A DNA stretch of 64,000 nucleotides from Mastigias papua (taxonomy: Eukaryota; Cnidaria; Scyphozoa; Rhizostomeae; Mastigiidae): assembly GCA_964019165.1 (NCBI GenBank), contig OZ025271.1, positions 7,616,275 to 7,680,274 of the forward strand, in the 5' to 3' direction. Positions 1-12,468 of the stretch are shown here, piece by piece. The position numbers and the translations under genes are program-made. Numbering within the stretch: position 1 is the first letter of the stretch; every line of letters begins with the position of its first letter. Under the pieces are notes generated by a model. That model did no database searches. It worked only from the letters and a program-made list of their open reading frames with translations, and was not told the origin of the DNA.

Positions 1-3000
1 TAAAAGAAGAAGTATCGAGTTTCTTCTGAAGTCCTGGAGTGACGACCAAACTTTTTAAATAAATCTGAGAGGGGGAATGAAAAGTCCATCAAATATATGA
101 GAATGTCTTCCACTCCCTTTTCACAAGTACTTAATGACCCGTCCCTTAGTGGAAAAATCACCACATTCGCATAGTCAGGTTTATGAACGAAACCGGATAT
201 GTGTAGCTTTGTAGTCGGCGTCACGTTCACATTACCCCATTTTAAAACAAGCTTTCATTCAGACTTGTGTTTGAGGAAAATTGTGAAAACAAATTAATGG
301 ATATTCTAGTCTGTTTCAAAACATTAGACATTAGACATGAAGTGAGCTTTTAACAGAAAAGATCATCTAATTGTGAATCCTAAGTAGCACAATGTATCAA
401 AACTCCTGTTACTTGGCTCTAAGAAATGAATTTAATTGTATATTGTAATGAGTTATTATTTAACTTTGAGTTCCTTAAGAATTGCTGGTATTTCATGTAG
501 ATATAACAGAAGTCTTGCAAAACTCTTTTGATGAGAGAAGGATAATGGAGCCAGGACTTTTCAAATATTTGGTGAAAAAGCAGATATTCATTGTGATGCA
601 CATCATAAACTGTTTTGCAATAAATATTAATGGTTGAAGGTAAACTTTTAATTAAACACATGGGAAGGATATATTTCAAGGAGTGTATCAAGGTTCATTC
701 ACGGAATCTCTGCTGCTCAAAAAGTAACTGATAGCCCTTGAAATCAAGACCTATCTCACCCACTGAATATTGCAAGAGGAACATTTCAAGGAATTAACAA
801 AACACTCTGTGGGAGGGGAGTTACAGCTGTCTTACTTGCTCTGTTAAGTAGTACATAATTCTAAAAATTTCAAAAAACAACATATAATGAGACAATTAAA
901 GATGAACTACTTAATAAGTCATGAATTATGATTTGAATTTAACCAAAAAATTAAAACATTAAAAGATATTTAAAGATCTTATAAATCAATATTAAATGTA
1001 GAATATATTAGTTATGTATCAACCTGTTTCCTGCATGAATATGACATTTGTTCTAAACTCTGATACTACTTATCTTCTTCTATTAATTAATTTACTTACC
1101 AAGTACTGTAGTTGGTGTCATAAAAATCAATTGAAAGCAATAGAATATCAAACTCATTTAGCTTGTTTTGATTAATGATTATCAATCAAAACTATTTGAA
1201 CATTTAGTGACGAACATGTGAACATTATCATTACATTAATTAAGTTTTTGATACATAATATCCTTAATTTCAGCAATCATTGTTTCTAGGAGGGTTTTGA
1301 AAATGTGACTGGAAGTACCTGTCAATTTGTCACGTTAAAGCCAGATATTCCTGAGCCCCTAGTGACCAACAACTGGGGATTAAACCATCTTTTTCAGAAG
1401 TGAGTTCGGTCCTTCTGCCACAGCCCTCCACCTTTAACAGCCCTTCACTTACTATCAATCATTAAACAAATCAGAACTTCTATGGATTGGAACTTGAGAT
1501 AATCTATTACAGGTACAATGATTTCACAAAATTTAACAGCCATACGTTAATCATATCTGTGCATCTCTTGATGATAGACAATCAGCGTTTTATGACGTCG
1601 AAAATTGTTAGCTATTACCTTCACAGAATATTGCTGCTGTGTCAAACAACTGAGCATCACATGACTAAAGTAACAACCTAAAACTATGACTAAATTATTT
1701 CAGATGATGTTGACTTACAATTGCATTGCTCACAGCGATTGACCATGATAAATCACTGAATAAAATTGATACGTACGGCTACCAATCACAATCCTTTGAT
1801 TGCAACTCTCCACATGTTTTTAAAAATATGTTCCAGCTGTTTAATTTGCAGTTTTATATAGATTCGTTTGTGTGGAGCATAACCATACAAGGATCTATTT
1901 TCACCAATAGTCTCATTTATCAAGACGAAGCAGATAGACAATATGGGCCTAATGTTTTGAGTTTTCACCTCGTTTTCGGTCTGAGACCAATACATTATAC
2001 AGTAGTAACGTTGATAAATTTAACGTTACTTAACTGCATTTTACTTAGCACCTTATTCTGATTCAACACCGGCCATATTTCGACACTGGTCCTTATAAGT
2101 CAAGAGGACAGGTTTGGTCTACTGCGACAGTGGTCTACTTCCAATCTGGGCCACATTTTAAGTCGCCCAGAAGAGTACAAAATTGAGAAAAGGATAGGAC
2201 ACTATAACGCACTTACTTTAACAGTAATAAAATCACAAATTAATCGCAAAAAAATCGCACGAAACTAAAAAATTGCGAGTGATCGACAACTTTTGGGCGT
2301 GGAATTGGGCTGACAATTTTTTCATTTAAAAACTGTTAATGGATCTTGTCGTCAGCTCAAATGATTAACAGGAGTAACACTTCCTCGTCAACCCAAGTTG
2401 AACCTCTGTCAACGGCTTCCATACTGATTTTAGCCAAATGTTTTTAAATCTCCAATACAGTTGCTAGTCTGCATTCATTAAAAAATTGTTGAATGAAAGT
2501 GGTGCATTTTGCTGCAATTTATAAACACGCATGCGCCGATAATAAAACTGCTCTGCTTTCAACCCTGATTTGCGTTTAACTAGCTGACAGCAAGTAATCC
2601 AGGGCGAACTCTGGGGAGAACCCACCACTGTTGCAGGGTCGTTTTAAAATGAGTCGAACCTGGGGTGAACCCAGGTTAGTTGCACTTACACTACAAGAAT
2701 CTAACACCTGTTAAACTAGCTCGGGTAAAAGTAGCTCGGGGATAGTTTGTGTAGTATAAACAGGGCTTTAATTTCCTCTTATTTTTCGTTGCTCCGTTTC
2801 CTTTTTCTATCCCATCCAAGTTTCTATTCCTCTGAAGTTTTAATACATATTGGTACAGATTGAATAACTTCTCCAAAATAGTCATTTGTCGGAAGATATG
2901 AAAATAAGCGACAGTAACTTGTCTTAATACATCAAAAGAAATTATATTTTATCCCTTATCTGCTGCATGTGTGTTCCTTATTTCTGAACTGAGTCCACTA

Positions 3001-5200
3001 CTAGGCGTGCTCTTCTGGACTACAAAACTGATAGCAAGCTTTCAGTCGAAAGTTATAAATGCTGCGCCCTTTTATCTTGGCTATTTTATCATCACTTCAG
3101 GAAAATTAACGAGATAAACGGATGGCGTAAGAAAGGCCGATAAGGTCCTCTACACTCTAACTTATGACCAGTAACTACACTTTCTTTAGCTCAAAGTACT
3201 TAACTGTGCTGGAGCTCGTGATACTTGACTGTGCAAAATTATTCTGTATATCCAAGCCATTCTTTTGCAACTCTGCAAGCAATCATTTCAAAGTCACGTG
3301 ACATTTCCAAGGTAGAAGACAAGTAAAGGAAACGATACACAACATTTGGTTGGCATAATCTAACATAGGTATATAAGTATAATTTATGACGTATGATACA
3401 GTTAAGAATTATTACTTGTACCTCTTAACATAATCTCTAAACGTGATTACTAATTGGTTTCAGTCCGCCAATTATTTTCATGGTTAATTTGGACCCAAAA
3501 TCCAATCGCATAAAGGAGACTCAATACACTTCTGTGATTATGGCCTACTTAACTTAATATCAAAAAAATCTAATGGGGAATCCTCGCATTGGCAACTGCA
3601 AGACTTCTGTATGAGGCTGGGAGCACATGTAAAATAGGTCTCATTACGATCAATGTCACTAAAAACTCCTCGACATTTACATACTCCAAAAGGTCCTCAT
3701 TTGATAGTCCGACACTACCCTCTCATCCCAATAGTCTTTCGTATCAAAGTTGAATGAATTTGGTGTGTCATCTAAGGTAACAATGGAGGAGTACGTGCCT
3801 TGTTAGTGCTACTGGTTACTTTCTCAACTAAAGGCCAGTTTGCGAGCAGAACTAAAGTTCACCTCACGTTTAACTTAATATTTCGCTGATAAAATAGCTA
3901 TAAATGGGAAACCACCCTTAACAAGATTGGACGAGTTTCTTATCAGCAAAGGAAACATTCAGCAGCTTTCAATTTCACTGGAGCTCTTGCTAACAATATG
4001 AATATCAAGATAGCTGCCATCTCATGTCATAACGATGTAAATATATCTGATAGCGAAACTTTGCTTTCAAATTACCAGCAAGAAGGAATTTCTCTCATTC
4101 AGGATCAGACTTAATCGTACTTGGTACTTCATACTGAATTGAGTGATGGCAAAGTAGTTTGAGCAGCCATGTGATCAAATAGCAATCCCATATCACGACG
4201 ATGTAAGTTTAGTTTCGAAATACAACAAAAAGGGATACCAAGAGCTTTAAAGTAAAATCAGGGACAATGAAGGCAAACTCATTGCTCTTAGACATTGAAC
4301 CTAATACTAGGCTTCAAATACCTACGATCAACCAACAGTAGATTGAATATTTAATAATAAACATCAGCTAATATTTACAAAGTCCTATATCAAAAACAAT
4401 AAACACGATGTAACAAACAAAAAATATTAGAAAATGAACCAGTTCGCATGGCAAAGCACAACTGTCAGATGAAGCCTCCTATGATAACAAAAAGATATTC
4501 CACATAAAATGCCTGGCGCAATTGATTTGCTATTAGAAGAGTTGAAACACGCAAGGTAAAGTATGGCATGCTGGGAAAAGGCAAGGCCAGGAGACAAACA
4601 GACTGAATAGCCGGAACAAGGCTGGCACACCTAAGAAGGTTAGGTAGCCTTATGGAAGGTGCAGGAGAGGACAGAATTGTGCACAGAAGTGTAATTCTAG
4701 GAATAAAACACACAACAAATAAAAAAGATATGGTAATCCTAAAGAGGTTGCATAGAAGTAAAACGGGAGACCTCCACCATCCATAAGAGGTTTTCTTGCT
4801 CCCTATCGATTCCATCACTGATGACAAAGGAAGGGCGCTCCAGATCCTTCGCTACTCCATTGCTCTGCTCACCTGACATCTAATAGGTGCTAAAATATGC
4901 ACCCCCCGTATAACAGCATGCTTTCAAATGTTACAATGAATGACGTCATAAAGCAACACGTAATCGTGCAAAAGTGAACAGAAATCACACTGAACAAATA
5001 TCACTGTTAAGACTCTAACTCTACAATCATCTTCAATTGCAAGGCAAATCTTTAAGCCGCAGATGAAAATTGCTCTCGAAACAAATAGCTTCGGAGTGAA
5101 GTCCATTTGAAATGATGTCACCAGAACCACATGACAATTGAAGCAAGACGTAACCTTCAAACAATACTGAAAAAATACAAAAGGGATAGAAAAGATTAAA
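1..5200. other. AT-rich non-coding stretch, no supported gene
   Basis: Short open frames occur on both strands but none shows a recognisable domain or a convincing exon with both splice borders. Around 2,664-2,684 there is a short perfect inverted repeat, AACCTGGG and CCCAGGTT separated by five bases, which may be the remains of a small palindromic element. I see nothing else to annotate. It may be intron or flank of the minus-strand gene starting at 5,207. Confidence 0.5.
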
Positions 5201-5206
5201 ACTTAC

Positions 5207-5245
5207 TGTTGATGAAAGATGACATCTGTTTGTGGATGTAGGATT
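5207..5245 (-). CDS. short Ser/Thr-rich exon of the UIM gene
   Basis: A 39-nt minus-strand exon bounded by a TTTTGTAG acceptor and a GTAAGT donor, encoding NPTSTNRCHLSST in phase 0 at both ends. It ends in Ser-Thr before the donor, like the exons at 6,750 and its copies, so it is probably a diverged member of the same exon family. Function is unknown. The next exon downstream (lower coordinates) was not found. Confidence 0.4.
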
Positions 5246-5467
5246 CTACAAAAGAGCAATAAAGGAAAATATTTGAAAACAAAAATATATGTTATTGAAT
5301 GCAAAACATGATGATTGGAATTCAGACTGACTCTCCATCCTCAAAAGATGAGCTCACAACTCAAATGTAAATATAAGAAATTCAAACCAAAAAGTTACAC
5401 ATGTCGAAAAGACTTAATGACGTTATCAAGCGACAAGCATATCTTGCAAACATTAAAACAAACTTAC

Positions 5468-5527
5468 TGTAGGCACTTGGAAAGTGGGTCTTCCTGCGGA
5501 TGGAGAAGAACTAGAAGTTGGAGGAGC
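5468..5527 (-). CDS. 60-nt Ser/Pro-rich exon of the UIM gene
   Basis: Minus-strand exon with acceptor TTTGTCAG and donor GTAAGT, encoding APPTSSSSPSAGRPTFQVPT in phase 0. It is low-complexity and probably disordered. Length, phase and composition match the other exons between 5,200 and 11,350, which supports a single modular gene. No catalytic or binding motif is visible. Confidence 0.5.
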
Positions 5528-5955
5528 CTGACAAAGAAACGAAGAAGAATATTATAAAATGAAAGATAAGGTGAAATAGATCATTAAATATTCATCAATT
5601 CTATTGATCAGACAACGATGTAAAGCATGTTCCAGACTGACCCAATATTATATGACAAACAGTGAAAATAGGGGAATATTGCCCATGGTACGAAGGGGAA
5701 GTGCCCCAGGCAACAAACCTGAGGGACCAAAATTGTGAAACATCTCTTTGGTTATTGCAGAAATTGTCCAATGTAATGATGACATAATGGGGCCCAAGTT
5801 TTTCAATTGCCTTAGGCTCCACAATTGCTCACCAGCAACTCCAATATAAAAGTACCAAGAAACCTCTGCATAACCAGCCATTGTTCTCTAAAGCCATTCA
5901 TGATCACGTGATGAGACTGTAGAACATAACACTAGACAATGTCATCTCAACTTAC

Positions 5956-6018
5956 TGGATATTGGGAAAGTGTTCTGACGTCATGGGAAGGAGTTCCAGA
6001 TGATGGTGAATGAGGCAG
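5956..6018 (-). CDS. 63-nt Ser/Pro-rich exon of the UIM gene
   Basis: Minus-strand exon with acceptor TCTTATAG and donor GTAAGT, encoding LPHSPSSGTPSHDVR and then TLSQYP, phase 0 at both ends. It lies between the tandem array and the exon at 5,468 and has the same size class. Inferred to be a linker segment of the same protein. Confidence 0.5.
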
Positions 6019-6749
6019 CTATAAGAGAAAATATCAAAGTATTGAATAACAAAAATACGTCATAATGGGTGCCATTGATTACTCATCGATTCATTTGAAT
6101 GCATAGTGTATTAACAAAGCTTCACGATTGTGATGAGATAATGCAGTCCAGTGGGCTTAGCCGATATCATTATACAACAACAACAGCAGTATTGACTCGA
6201 TGGAACGATGCAATTGAGTTAGAACTCAACATACCGTTGAATGATCGGCAGTATTATTGACAGCTGTCTTGGGGGATGTCATGCGAAAAGAGGTGGACAT
6301 CTATAATGACATATGACAAATTTAAATAGCAATCAATTATTTATATTAAAAAGGATTATTAGCTGGTATAAATGAAAAATGATCATCTAACATGTCACCT
6401 GTTATTGAAAACTCTCAGATAATTCAACTTCATTAAAAACTGAGTGATGCAGTGAAGAATGCAGAAAAATTGTGACATGGAGCTGTGATGGTATCCATGG
6501 TTTGAACAGTCCTTCTTATCAACAGGTGCAATGAACACCTCAATGGAACTGCGGTGGCGCCCATGCACCAATAGCCAAAAGGGACTCACTGTCAGCCAAT
6601 TACTTACCTTTGAACGTGGAGTTGAAAGCAAGACTAGTTAGCTATGTGGTAGAGAACTTCAATATTACACAGTTCAAGTTTGACCGCTACTCCGTTTATT
6701 CACATTTGTCATGCTATCACCTAACAAATTAAAAAGTGTGATAGCTTAC

Positions 6750-7263
6750 TGTTGACGGTGGGAGAGCGCGGAGGCGATGGTCAGATTCTTCAGAACTTGA
6801 AGGAGACTCCTACAATAGCAACATATGACAATATAAGCATACAATCATTAATAAATTTGCATAACAACAAGTTGCTATGATAGAGTAATATAAAACGTAA
6901 CAAAAACAAAAGCAGACATTTAATTCCATGAAATGTGTGCATTACAGTGAATTCTTCAATCATTCTACAGCGACAGATGGGAAACACTTGGCATGTTAAT
7001 CATGAATGTCATAACTTACTGTTAATGGTGGAAGATCAACGGAGGAAGGAGATGCTGAAAGTGAGTGTGGCTTCTTCTATTAAAGAGAAAAGAAACAATA
7101 TAGGCAAAAAATTGAAAATAAAAGACAATACAAACTGGAAGTCAGTATCACAAAGTTACATGGAATTGACCGAAGTGAGAATTTCTTTCCTTTAATATAA
7201 TTACTTATTGTTGATGTTGGCTGGAGCAAGGTGAAAACGCCACTTAATAAGCGAGGGAGCTGT
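6750..7263 (-). CDS. array copy 1: three small exons (B, C, D)
   Basis: Three minus-strand exons in transcription order. D is 7,209-7,263, C is 7,020-7,076 (57 nt, KKPHSLSASPSSVDLPPLT) and B is 6,750-6,809 (60 nt, ESPSSSEESDHRLRALPPST). C and B have TAG acceptors and GTAAG donors and are phase 0. D is 55 nt in this copy, one base longer than its 54-nt equivalents in copies 2 and 3, so it would shift the frame; its donor reads ATAAGT instead of GTAAGT. D may therefore be skipped or dead here. The peptides are Ser/Pro-rich and probably disordered. Confidence 0.5.
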
Positions 7264-8217
7264 CTACGAAAGATGACAGAGATAACACATACACAAATGA
7301 TATAAGAAGCATGATATCACAACTGAAGTAATTAGAAAAATCGAATCGCTGCATACTGTCCAGTGCTGACTAAACAGGGTAGTTATATACAATTTTTTCG
7401 AAAATTTTACCACCCAACCATGCTATCAAGACCTCCACTTATCAAGAAGATCTTGGTCACTGCCAAATGTTCTCTTCTATAAGTCTCCTTTATTATTACC
7501 TATCTACAATAGATATAAATATATGTTTCGAAGGTATTCTAAAGTGCACTGAAACAGTATTATTGAACTTGCTTTGGTTACTGGAGCAGTAATCTGCTTT
7601 CTAGAAAAAATCTCCCAAACCCTACAAAGACTCTCTATTTAATACAAGAACACAGAGAATAATTCATTGTCCCATTTAGTGAGAATCCCTCCTGTTGACT
7701 TGGCAGAAGAAAGCTCGATAGTAAACTCTCCACTGTATACAACGCAGTTAAATGAAGGAAGCTTTGGACTTAGTTGGGAGAGTTTTCGGATAAAAACAAG
7801 ATGGACGTTACAAAGATGACACAAAATAAAAAAAAGTAACATGAGGATCCACCAAAATGTCCATTCCTTCAAAGTTTACAATCTGTATAAAGTGGGAAGG
7901 GGTGATAAATGATGTAACCGAATGACTGATCAATATGAATTAAACATGCATTACATATGACATCAACTGAACGCTAATTAATAGATTGTACGTCAAGATC
8001 ACAATACAGGATATGTCACGATCACAATACACGTTGACAAGACAACTCATTGCCCGGAAATGGTACTTACTACACATAACATGACTCCACAGGAATGCAA
8101 GACTGAAACGTGCAACATGATAAATAAAGTAACACGGAATACAGCAGAACATAACGAACACGTCAAATTCAATTCATTACATACCTAATTCGTCAATATA
8201 ACTTGAGAACTACAAAC

Positions 8218-8319
8218 CTGCTGATCAATCTCATCGATACTTAAAGACAAAGCAATGGCGAACTGTAAGTCCCATCCTTCTGTGGTAGTAAGGTCTGATT
8301 CGGACTGAAGGGGCCCTGT
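8218..8319 (-). CDS. UIM-encoding exon, array copy 1
   Basis: A 102-nt (34-codon) phase-0 exon on the minus strand with a T-rich acceptor ending TTTGCAG and a CAG/GTTTG donor. It encodes a ubiquitin-interacting motif, DLQFAIALSLSIDEIDQ, with the Ala and Ser of the UIM consensus (acidic, hydrophobic, x, x, Ala, x, x, x, Ser). The acidic patch before the helix is weaker than in copy 3 (EGWD against EEED). UIMs bind mono- or polyubiquitin in endocytic, proteasomal and DNA-repair proteins. The host protein is not recognised. Confidence 0.65.
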
Positions 8320-8779
8320 CTGCAAAAAAAATAGCTTGAAATTTAATATATATATAGTTTGTTTGATGCATGAATAGGTCGATAAACTTCACAAAAAGCT
8401 GAGTTCAAACTGGAAATAGGGCAAAAGACACTTTCAGTATCAGATACGTATTGGTGAAAAAAGCAGCATACTTCATATAAGAATCTAAAGAATGCAAAAA
8501 ATGTAAAATGGAGCTGTGATGGTATCCATGGTGTGAACGGTCCTTCTTATCGACAAGTTCAATGACCGCCTCAATGGAACTGCGGTGGCTCCCATGCACC
8601 AATAGCCAAGAGATACTCACTGTCAGCCAATGACTTACCTTTGAGCATGGAGTTGAAAGTAAGACCAGTAAGCTATGTGGTAGAGAACTTCATTATTACA
8701 AAGGTCAAGTTCGACCGCTACTGGGTTTATTCACTTTATCACAATATCACTTAACAAATTAAAAAGTATGATAGCTTAC

Positions 8780-9292
8780 TGTTGACGGTGGGAGAGCGCG
8801 GAGGCGATGGTCAGGTTCTTCAGAACTTGAAGGAGACTCCTACAATAGCAACATATGACAATATAAGCATACAATCAGTAATAAATTTGCATAACAACAA
8901 GTTGCTATGATAGAGTAATATAAAACGTAACAAAAACAAAAGCAGACATTTAATTCCATGAAATGTGTGCATTACAGTGAATTCTTCAATCATTCTACAG
9001 CGACAGATGGGAAACACTTGGCATGTTAATCATGAATGTCGTAACGTACTGTTAATGGTGGAAGATCAACGGTGGATGGAGATGTTGAAGGAGAGGGTGG
9101 CTTCTTCTATTAAAGAGAAAAGAAAACATGTAGGATAAAAATAGAAAATAAAAGAAAATACAAAATGGAAGTCAGTATCACAAAGTTAGATGGAATTGAC
9201 CGAAGTGAGAAGTTCTTTCCTTTAATATAATCACTTATAGTTGATGTTGGAGGAGCAAGGTGAAAACGCCACTTAATAAGCGAGGGAGCTTT
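8780..9292 (-). CDS. array copy 2: three small exons (B, C, D)
   Basis: Minus-strand exons D (9,239-9,292, 54 nt, KAPSLIKWRFHLAPPTST), C (9,050-9,106, 57 nt, KKPPSPSTSPSTVDLPPLT) and B (8,780-8,839, 60 nt). All are multiples of three and phase 0. C has donor GTACGT and B has GTAAGC. D again has ATAAGT where a GT donor is expected. Near 8,640-8,675 there is a further candidate exon with acceptor CACATAG and donor GTAAGTC, but its 34-nt length breaks the phase, so it is not called. Confidence 0.5.
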
Positions 9293-10246
9293 CTACGAAA
9301 GATGACAGAGATAACACATACACAAATGATATAAGAAGCATGATATCACATCTGAAGTAATTAGAAAAATCGAATCGCTGCATACTGTCCAGTGCTGACT
9401 AAACAGGGTAGTTATATACAATTTTTTCGAAAATTTTACCACCCAACCATGCTATCAAGACCTCCACTTATCAAGAAGATCTTGGTCACTGCCAAATGTT
9501 CTCTTCTATAAGTCTCCTTTATTATTACCTATCTACAATAGATATAAATATATGTTTCGAAGGTATTCTAAAGTGCACTGAAACAGTATTATTGAACTTG
9601 CTTTGGTTACTGGAGCAGTAATCTGCTTTCTAGAAAAAATCTCCCAAACCCTACAAAGACTCCCTATTTAATGCAAGAATACAGAGAATAATTCATTGTC
9701 CCATTTAGTGAGAATCCCTCCTGTTGACTTGGCAGAAGAAAGCTCGATAGTAAACTCTCCACTGTATACAACGCAGTTAAATGAAGGAAGCTTTGGACTT
9801 AGTTGGGAGAGTTTTCGGATAAAAACAAGATGGACGTTACAAAGATGACACAAAATAAGAAAAAGTAACATGAGGATCCACCAAAATGTCCATTCCTTCA
9901 AAGTTTACAATCTGTATAAAGTGGGAAGGGGTGATAAATGATGTAACCGAATGACTGATCAATATGAATTAAACATGCATTACATATGACATCAACTGAA
10001 CGCTAATTAATAGATTGTACGTCAAGATCACAATACAGGATATGTCACGATCACAATACACGTTGACAAGACAACTCATTGCCCGGAAATGGTACTTACT
10101 ACACATAACATGACTCCACAGGAATGCAAGACTGAAACGTGCAACATGATAAATAAAGTAACACGGAATACAGCAGAACATAACGAACACGTCAAATTCA
10201 ATTCATTACATACCTAATTCGTCAATATAACTTGAGAACTACAAAC

Positions 10247-10348
10247 CTGCTGATCAATCTCATCGATACTTAAAGACAAAGCAATGGCGAACTGTAAGTC
10301 CCATCCTTCTGTGGTAGTAAGGTCTGATTCGGACTGAAGGGGCCCTGT
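10247..10348 (-). CDS. UIM-encoding exon, array copy 2
   Basis: Identical by eye to the copy-1 UIM exon: 102 nt, phase 0, DLQFAIALSLSIDEIDQ core, T-rich acceptor ending TTTGCAG and CAG/GTTTG donor. It lies exactly 2,029 bp from its neighbours. A transcript using all copies would carry three UIMs separated by Ser/Pro-rich linkers, an arrangement expected to raise avidity for polyubiquitin. That is inference. Confidence 0.65.
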
Positions 10349-10808
10349 CTGCAAAAAAAATAGCTTGAAATTTAATATATATATAGTTTGTTTGATGCAT
10401 GAATAGGTCGATAAACTTCACAAAAAGCTGAGTTCAAACTGGAAATAGGGCAAAAGACACTTTCAGTATCAGATACGTATTGGTGAAAAAAGCAGCATAC
10501 TTCATATAAGAATCTAAAGAATGCAAAAAATGTAAAATGGAGCTGTGATGGTATCCATGGTGTGAACGGTCCTTCTTATCGACAAGTTCAATGACCGCCT
10601 CAATGGAACTGCGGTGGCTCCCATGCACCAATAGCCAAGAGATACTCACTGTCAGCCAATGACTTACCTTTGAGCATGGAGTTGAAAGTAAGACCAGTAA
10701 GCTATGTGGTAGAGAACTTCATTATTACAAAGGTCAAGTTCGACCGCTACTGGGTTTATTCACTTTATCACAATATCACTTAACAAATTAAAAAGTATGA
10801 TAGCTTAC

Positions 10809-11321
10809 TGTTGACGGTGGGAGAGCGCGGAGGCGATGGTCAGGTTCTTCAGAACTTGAAGGAGACTCCTACAATAGCAACATATGACAATATAAGCATA
10901 CAATCAGTAATAAATTTGCATAACAACAAGTTGCTATGATAGAGTAATATAAAACGTAACAAAAACAAAAGCAGACATTTAATTCCATGAAATGTGTGCA
11001 TTACAGTGAATTCTTCAATCATTCTACAGCGACAGATGGGAAACACTTGGCATGTTAATCATGAATGTCGTAACGTACTGTTAATGGTGGAAGATCAACG
11101 GTGGATGGAGATGTTGAAGGAGAGGGTGGCTTCTTCTATTAAAGAGAAAAGAAAACATGTAGGATAAAAATAGAAAATAAAAGAAAATACAAAATGGAAG
11201 TCAGTATCACAAAGTTAGATGGAATTGACCGAAGTGAGAAGTTCTTTCCTTTAATATAATCACTTATAGTTGATGTTGGAGGAGCAAGGTGAAAACGCCA
11301 CTTAATAAGCGAGGGAGCTTT
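10809..11321 (-). CDS. array copy 3: three small exons (B, C, D)
   Basis: Exons D (11,268-11,321), C (11,079-11,135) and B (10,809-10,868) on the minus strand, essentially identical to copy 2 in sequence, length and splice borders, including the ATAAGT at the 3' border of D. All are phase 0. With the UIM exon the module adds about 91 residues per unit, or 73 if D is skipped. Confidence 0.5.
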
Positions 11322-12275
11322 CTACGAAAGATGACAGAGATAACACATACACAAATGATATAAGAAGCATGATATCACATCTGAAGTAATTAGAAAAATC
11401 GAATCGCTGCATACTGTCCAGTGCTGACTAAACAGGGTAGTTATATACAATTTTTTCGAAAATTTTACCACCCAACCATGCTATCAAGACCTCCACTTAT
11501 CAAGAAGATCTTGGTCACTGCCAAATGTTCTCTTCTATAAGTCTCCTTTATTATTACCTATCTACAATAGATATAAATATATGTTTCGAAGGTATTCTAA
11601 AGTGCACTGAAACAGTATTATTGAACTTGCTTTGGTTACTGGAGCAGTAATCTGCTTTCTAGAAAAAATCTCCCAAACCCTACAAAGACTCCCTATTTAA
11701 TGCAAGAATACAGAGAATAATTCATTGTCCCATTTAGTGAGAATCCCTCCTGTTGACTTGGCAGAAGAAAGCTCGATAGTAAACTCTCCACTGTATACAA
11801 CGCAGTTAAATGAAGGAAGCTTTGGACTTAGTTGGGAGAGTTTTCGGATAAAAACAAGATGGACGTTACAAAGATGACACAAAATAAGAAAAAGTAACAT
11901 GAGGATCCACCAAAATGTCCATTCCTTCAAAGTTTACAATCTGTATAAAGTGGGAAGGGGTGATAAATGATGTAACCGAATGACTGATCAATATGAATTA
12001 AACATGCATTACATATGACATCAACTGAACGCTAATTAATAGATTGTACGTCAAGATCACAATACAGGATATGTCACGATCACAATACACGTTGACAAGA
12101 CAACTCATTGCCCGGAAATGGTACTTACTACACATAACATGACTCCACAGGAATGCAAGACTGAAACGTGCAACATGATAATTAAAGTAACATGGAATAC
12201 AGCACAACATAACGAAAACATCAAATTCCATTCATTACATACCTAATTCGTCAATATAACTTGGGAACTACAAAC

Positions 12276-12377
12276 CTGCTGATCCATCTCAGTAATACTT
12301 AAAGACAAAGCAATGGCCAACTGTAAGTCCTCTTCTTCTGTGGTAGTAAGGTCTGATTCGGACTGAAGGGGCCTCGT
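12276..12377 (-). CDS. UIM-encoding exon, array copy 3 (first in transcription order)
   Basis: 102-nt phase-0 exon on the minus strand, acceptor TTTTTGCAG, donor CAG/GTTTG. It encodes the best UIM of the three: EEEDLQLAIALSLSITEMDQ, with four acidic residues, Leu, Ala at the invariant position and Ser four residues later, as in the UIM consensus. It differs from copies 1 and 2 at several codons. Upstream exons of this gene (higher coordinates) were not identified; the two Harbinger elements lie there. Confidence 0.7.
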
Positions 12378-12468
12378 CTGCAAAAATGATAGCTTGACAT
12401 ATAATATGTATATAGATTGTTTAGAGATGTATAGATGTATAAATAGTTTGATAAACATCACAAAAAGT

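Larger units (their letters stand above)
6457..12468. repeat. tandem array of about three 2,029-bp units
   Basis: Equivalent sites recur every 2,029-2,030 bp: for example 6,750, 8,780 and 10,809, and 8,218, 10,247 and 12,276. Copies 2 and 3 are almost identical by eye. Copy 1 is close to them over about 7,300-8,450 but more diverged over about 6,457-7,200, and the distal end of copy 3 (about 12,180-12,468) is also diverged. Each unit carries one UIM exon and three Ser/Pro-rich exons of a minus-strand gene, so this is an exon-block duplication and not satellite DNA. A further fragment at about 12,583-12,700 resembles 9,831-9,930. The similarity implies recent duplication or gene conversion. 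Confidence 0.95.

Noticed and set aside
4465..4827. 120-codon minus-strand open frame, hydrophobic
   Set aside because: No domain, no splice context, and composition typical of chance frames.
6790..6987. Minus-strand 65-codon frames repeated at 8,820 and 10,849, and others at 7,639, 7,940 and 8,405
   Set aside because: They recur only because the 2,029-bp unit recurs; they cross exon-intron borders and show no conserved protein feature.
8640..8675. Extra exon candidate in the array (CACATAG acceptor, GTAAGTC donor)
   Set aside because: 34 nt long, which would break the phase-0 pattern of all other exons; kept as a note only.
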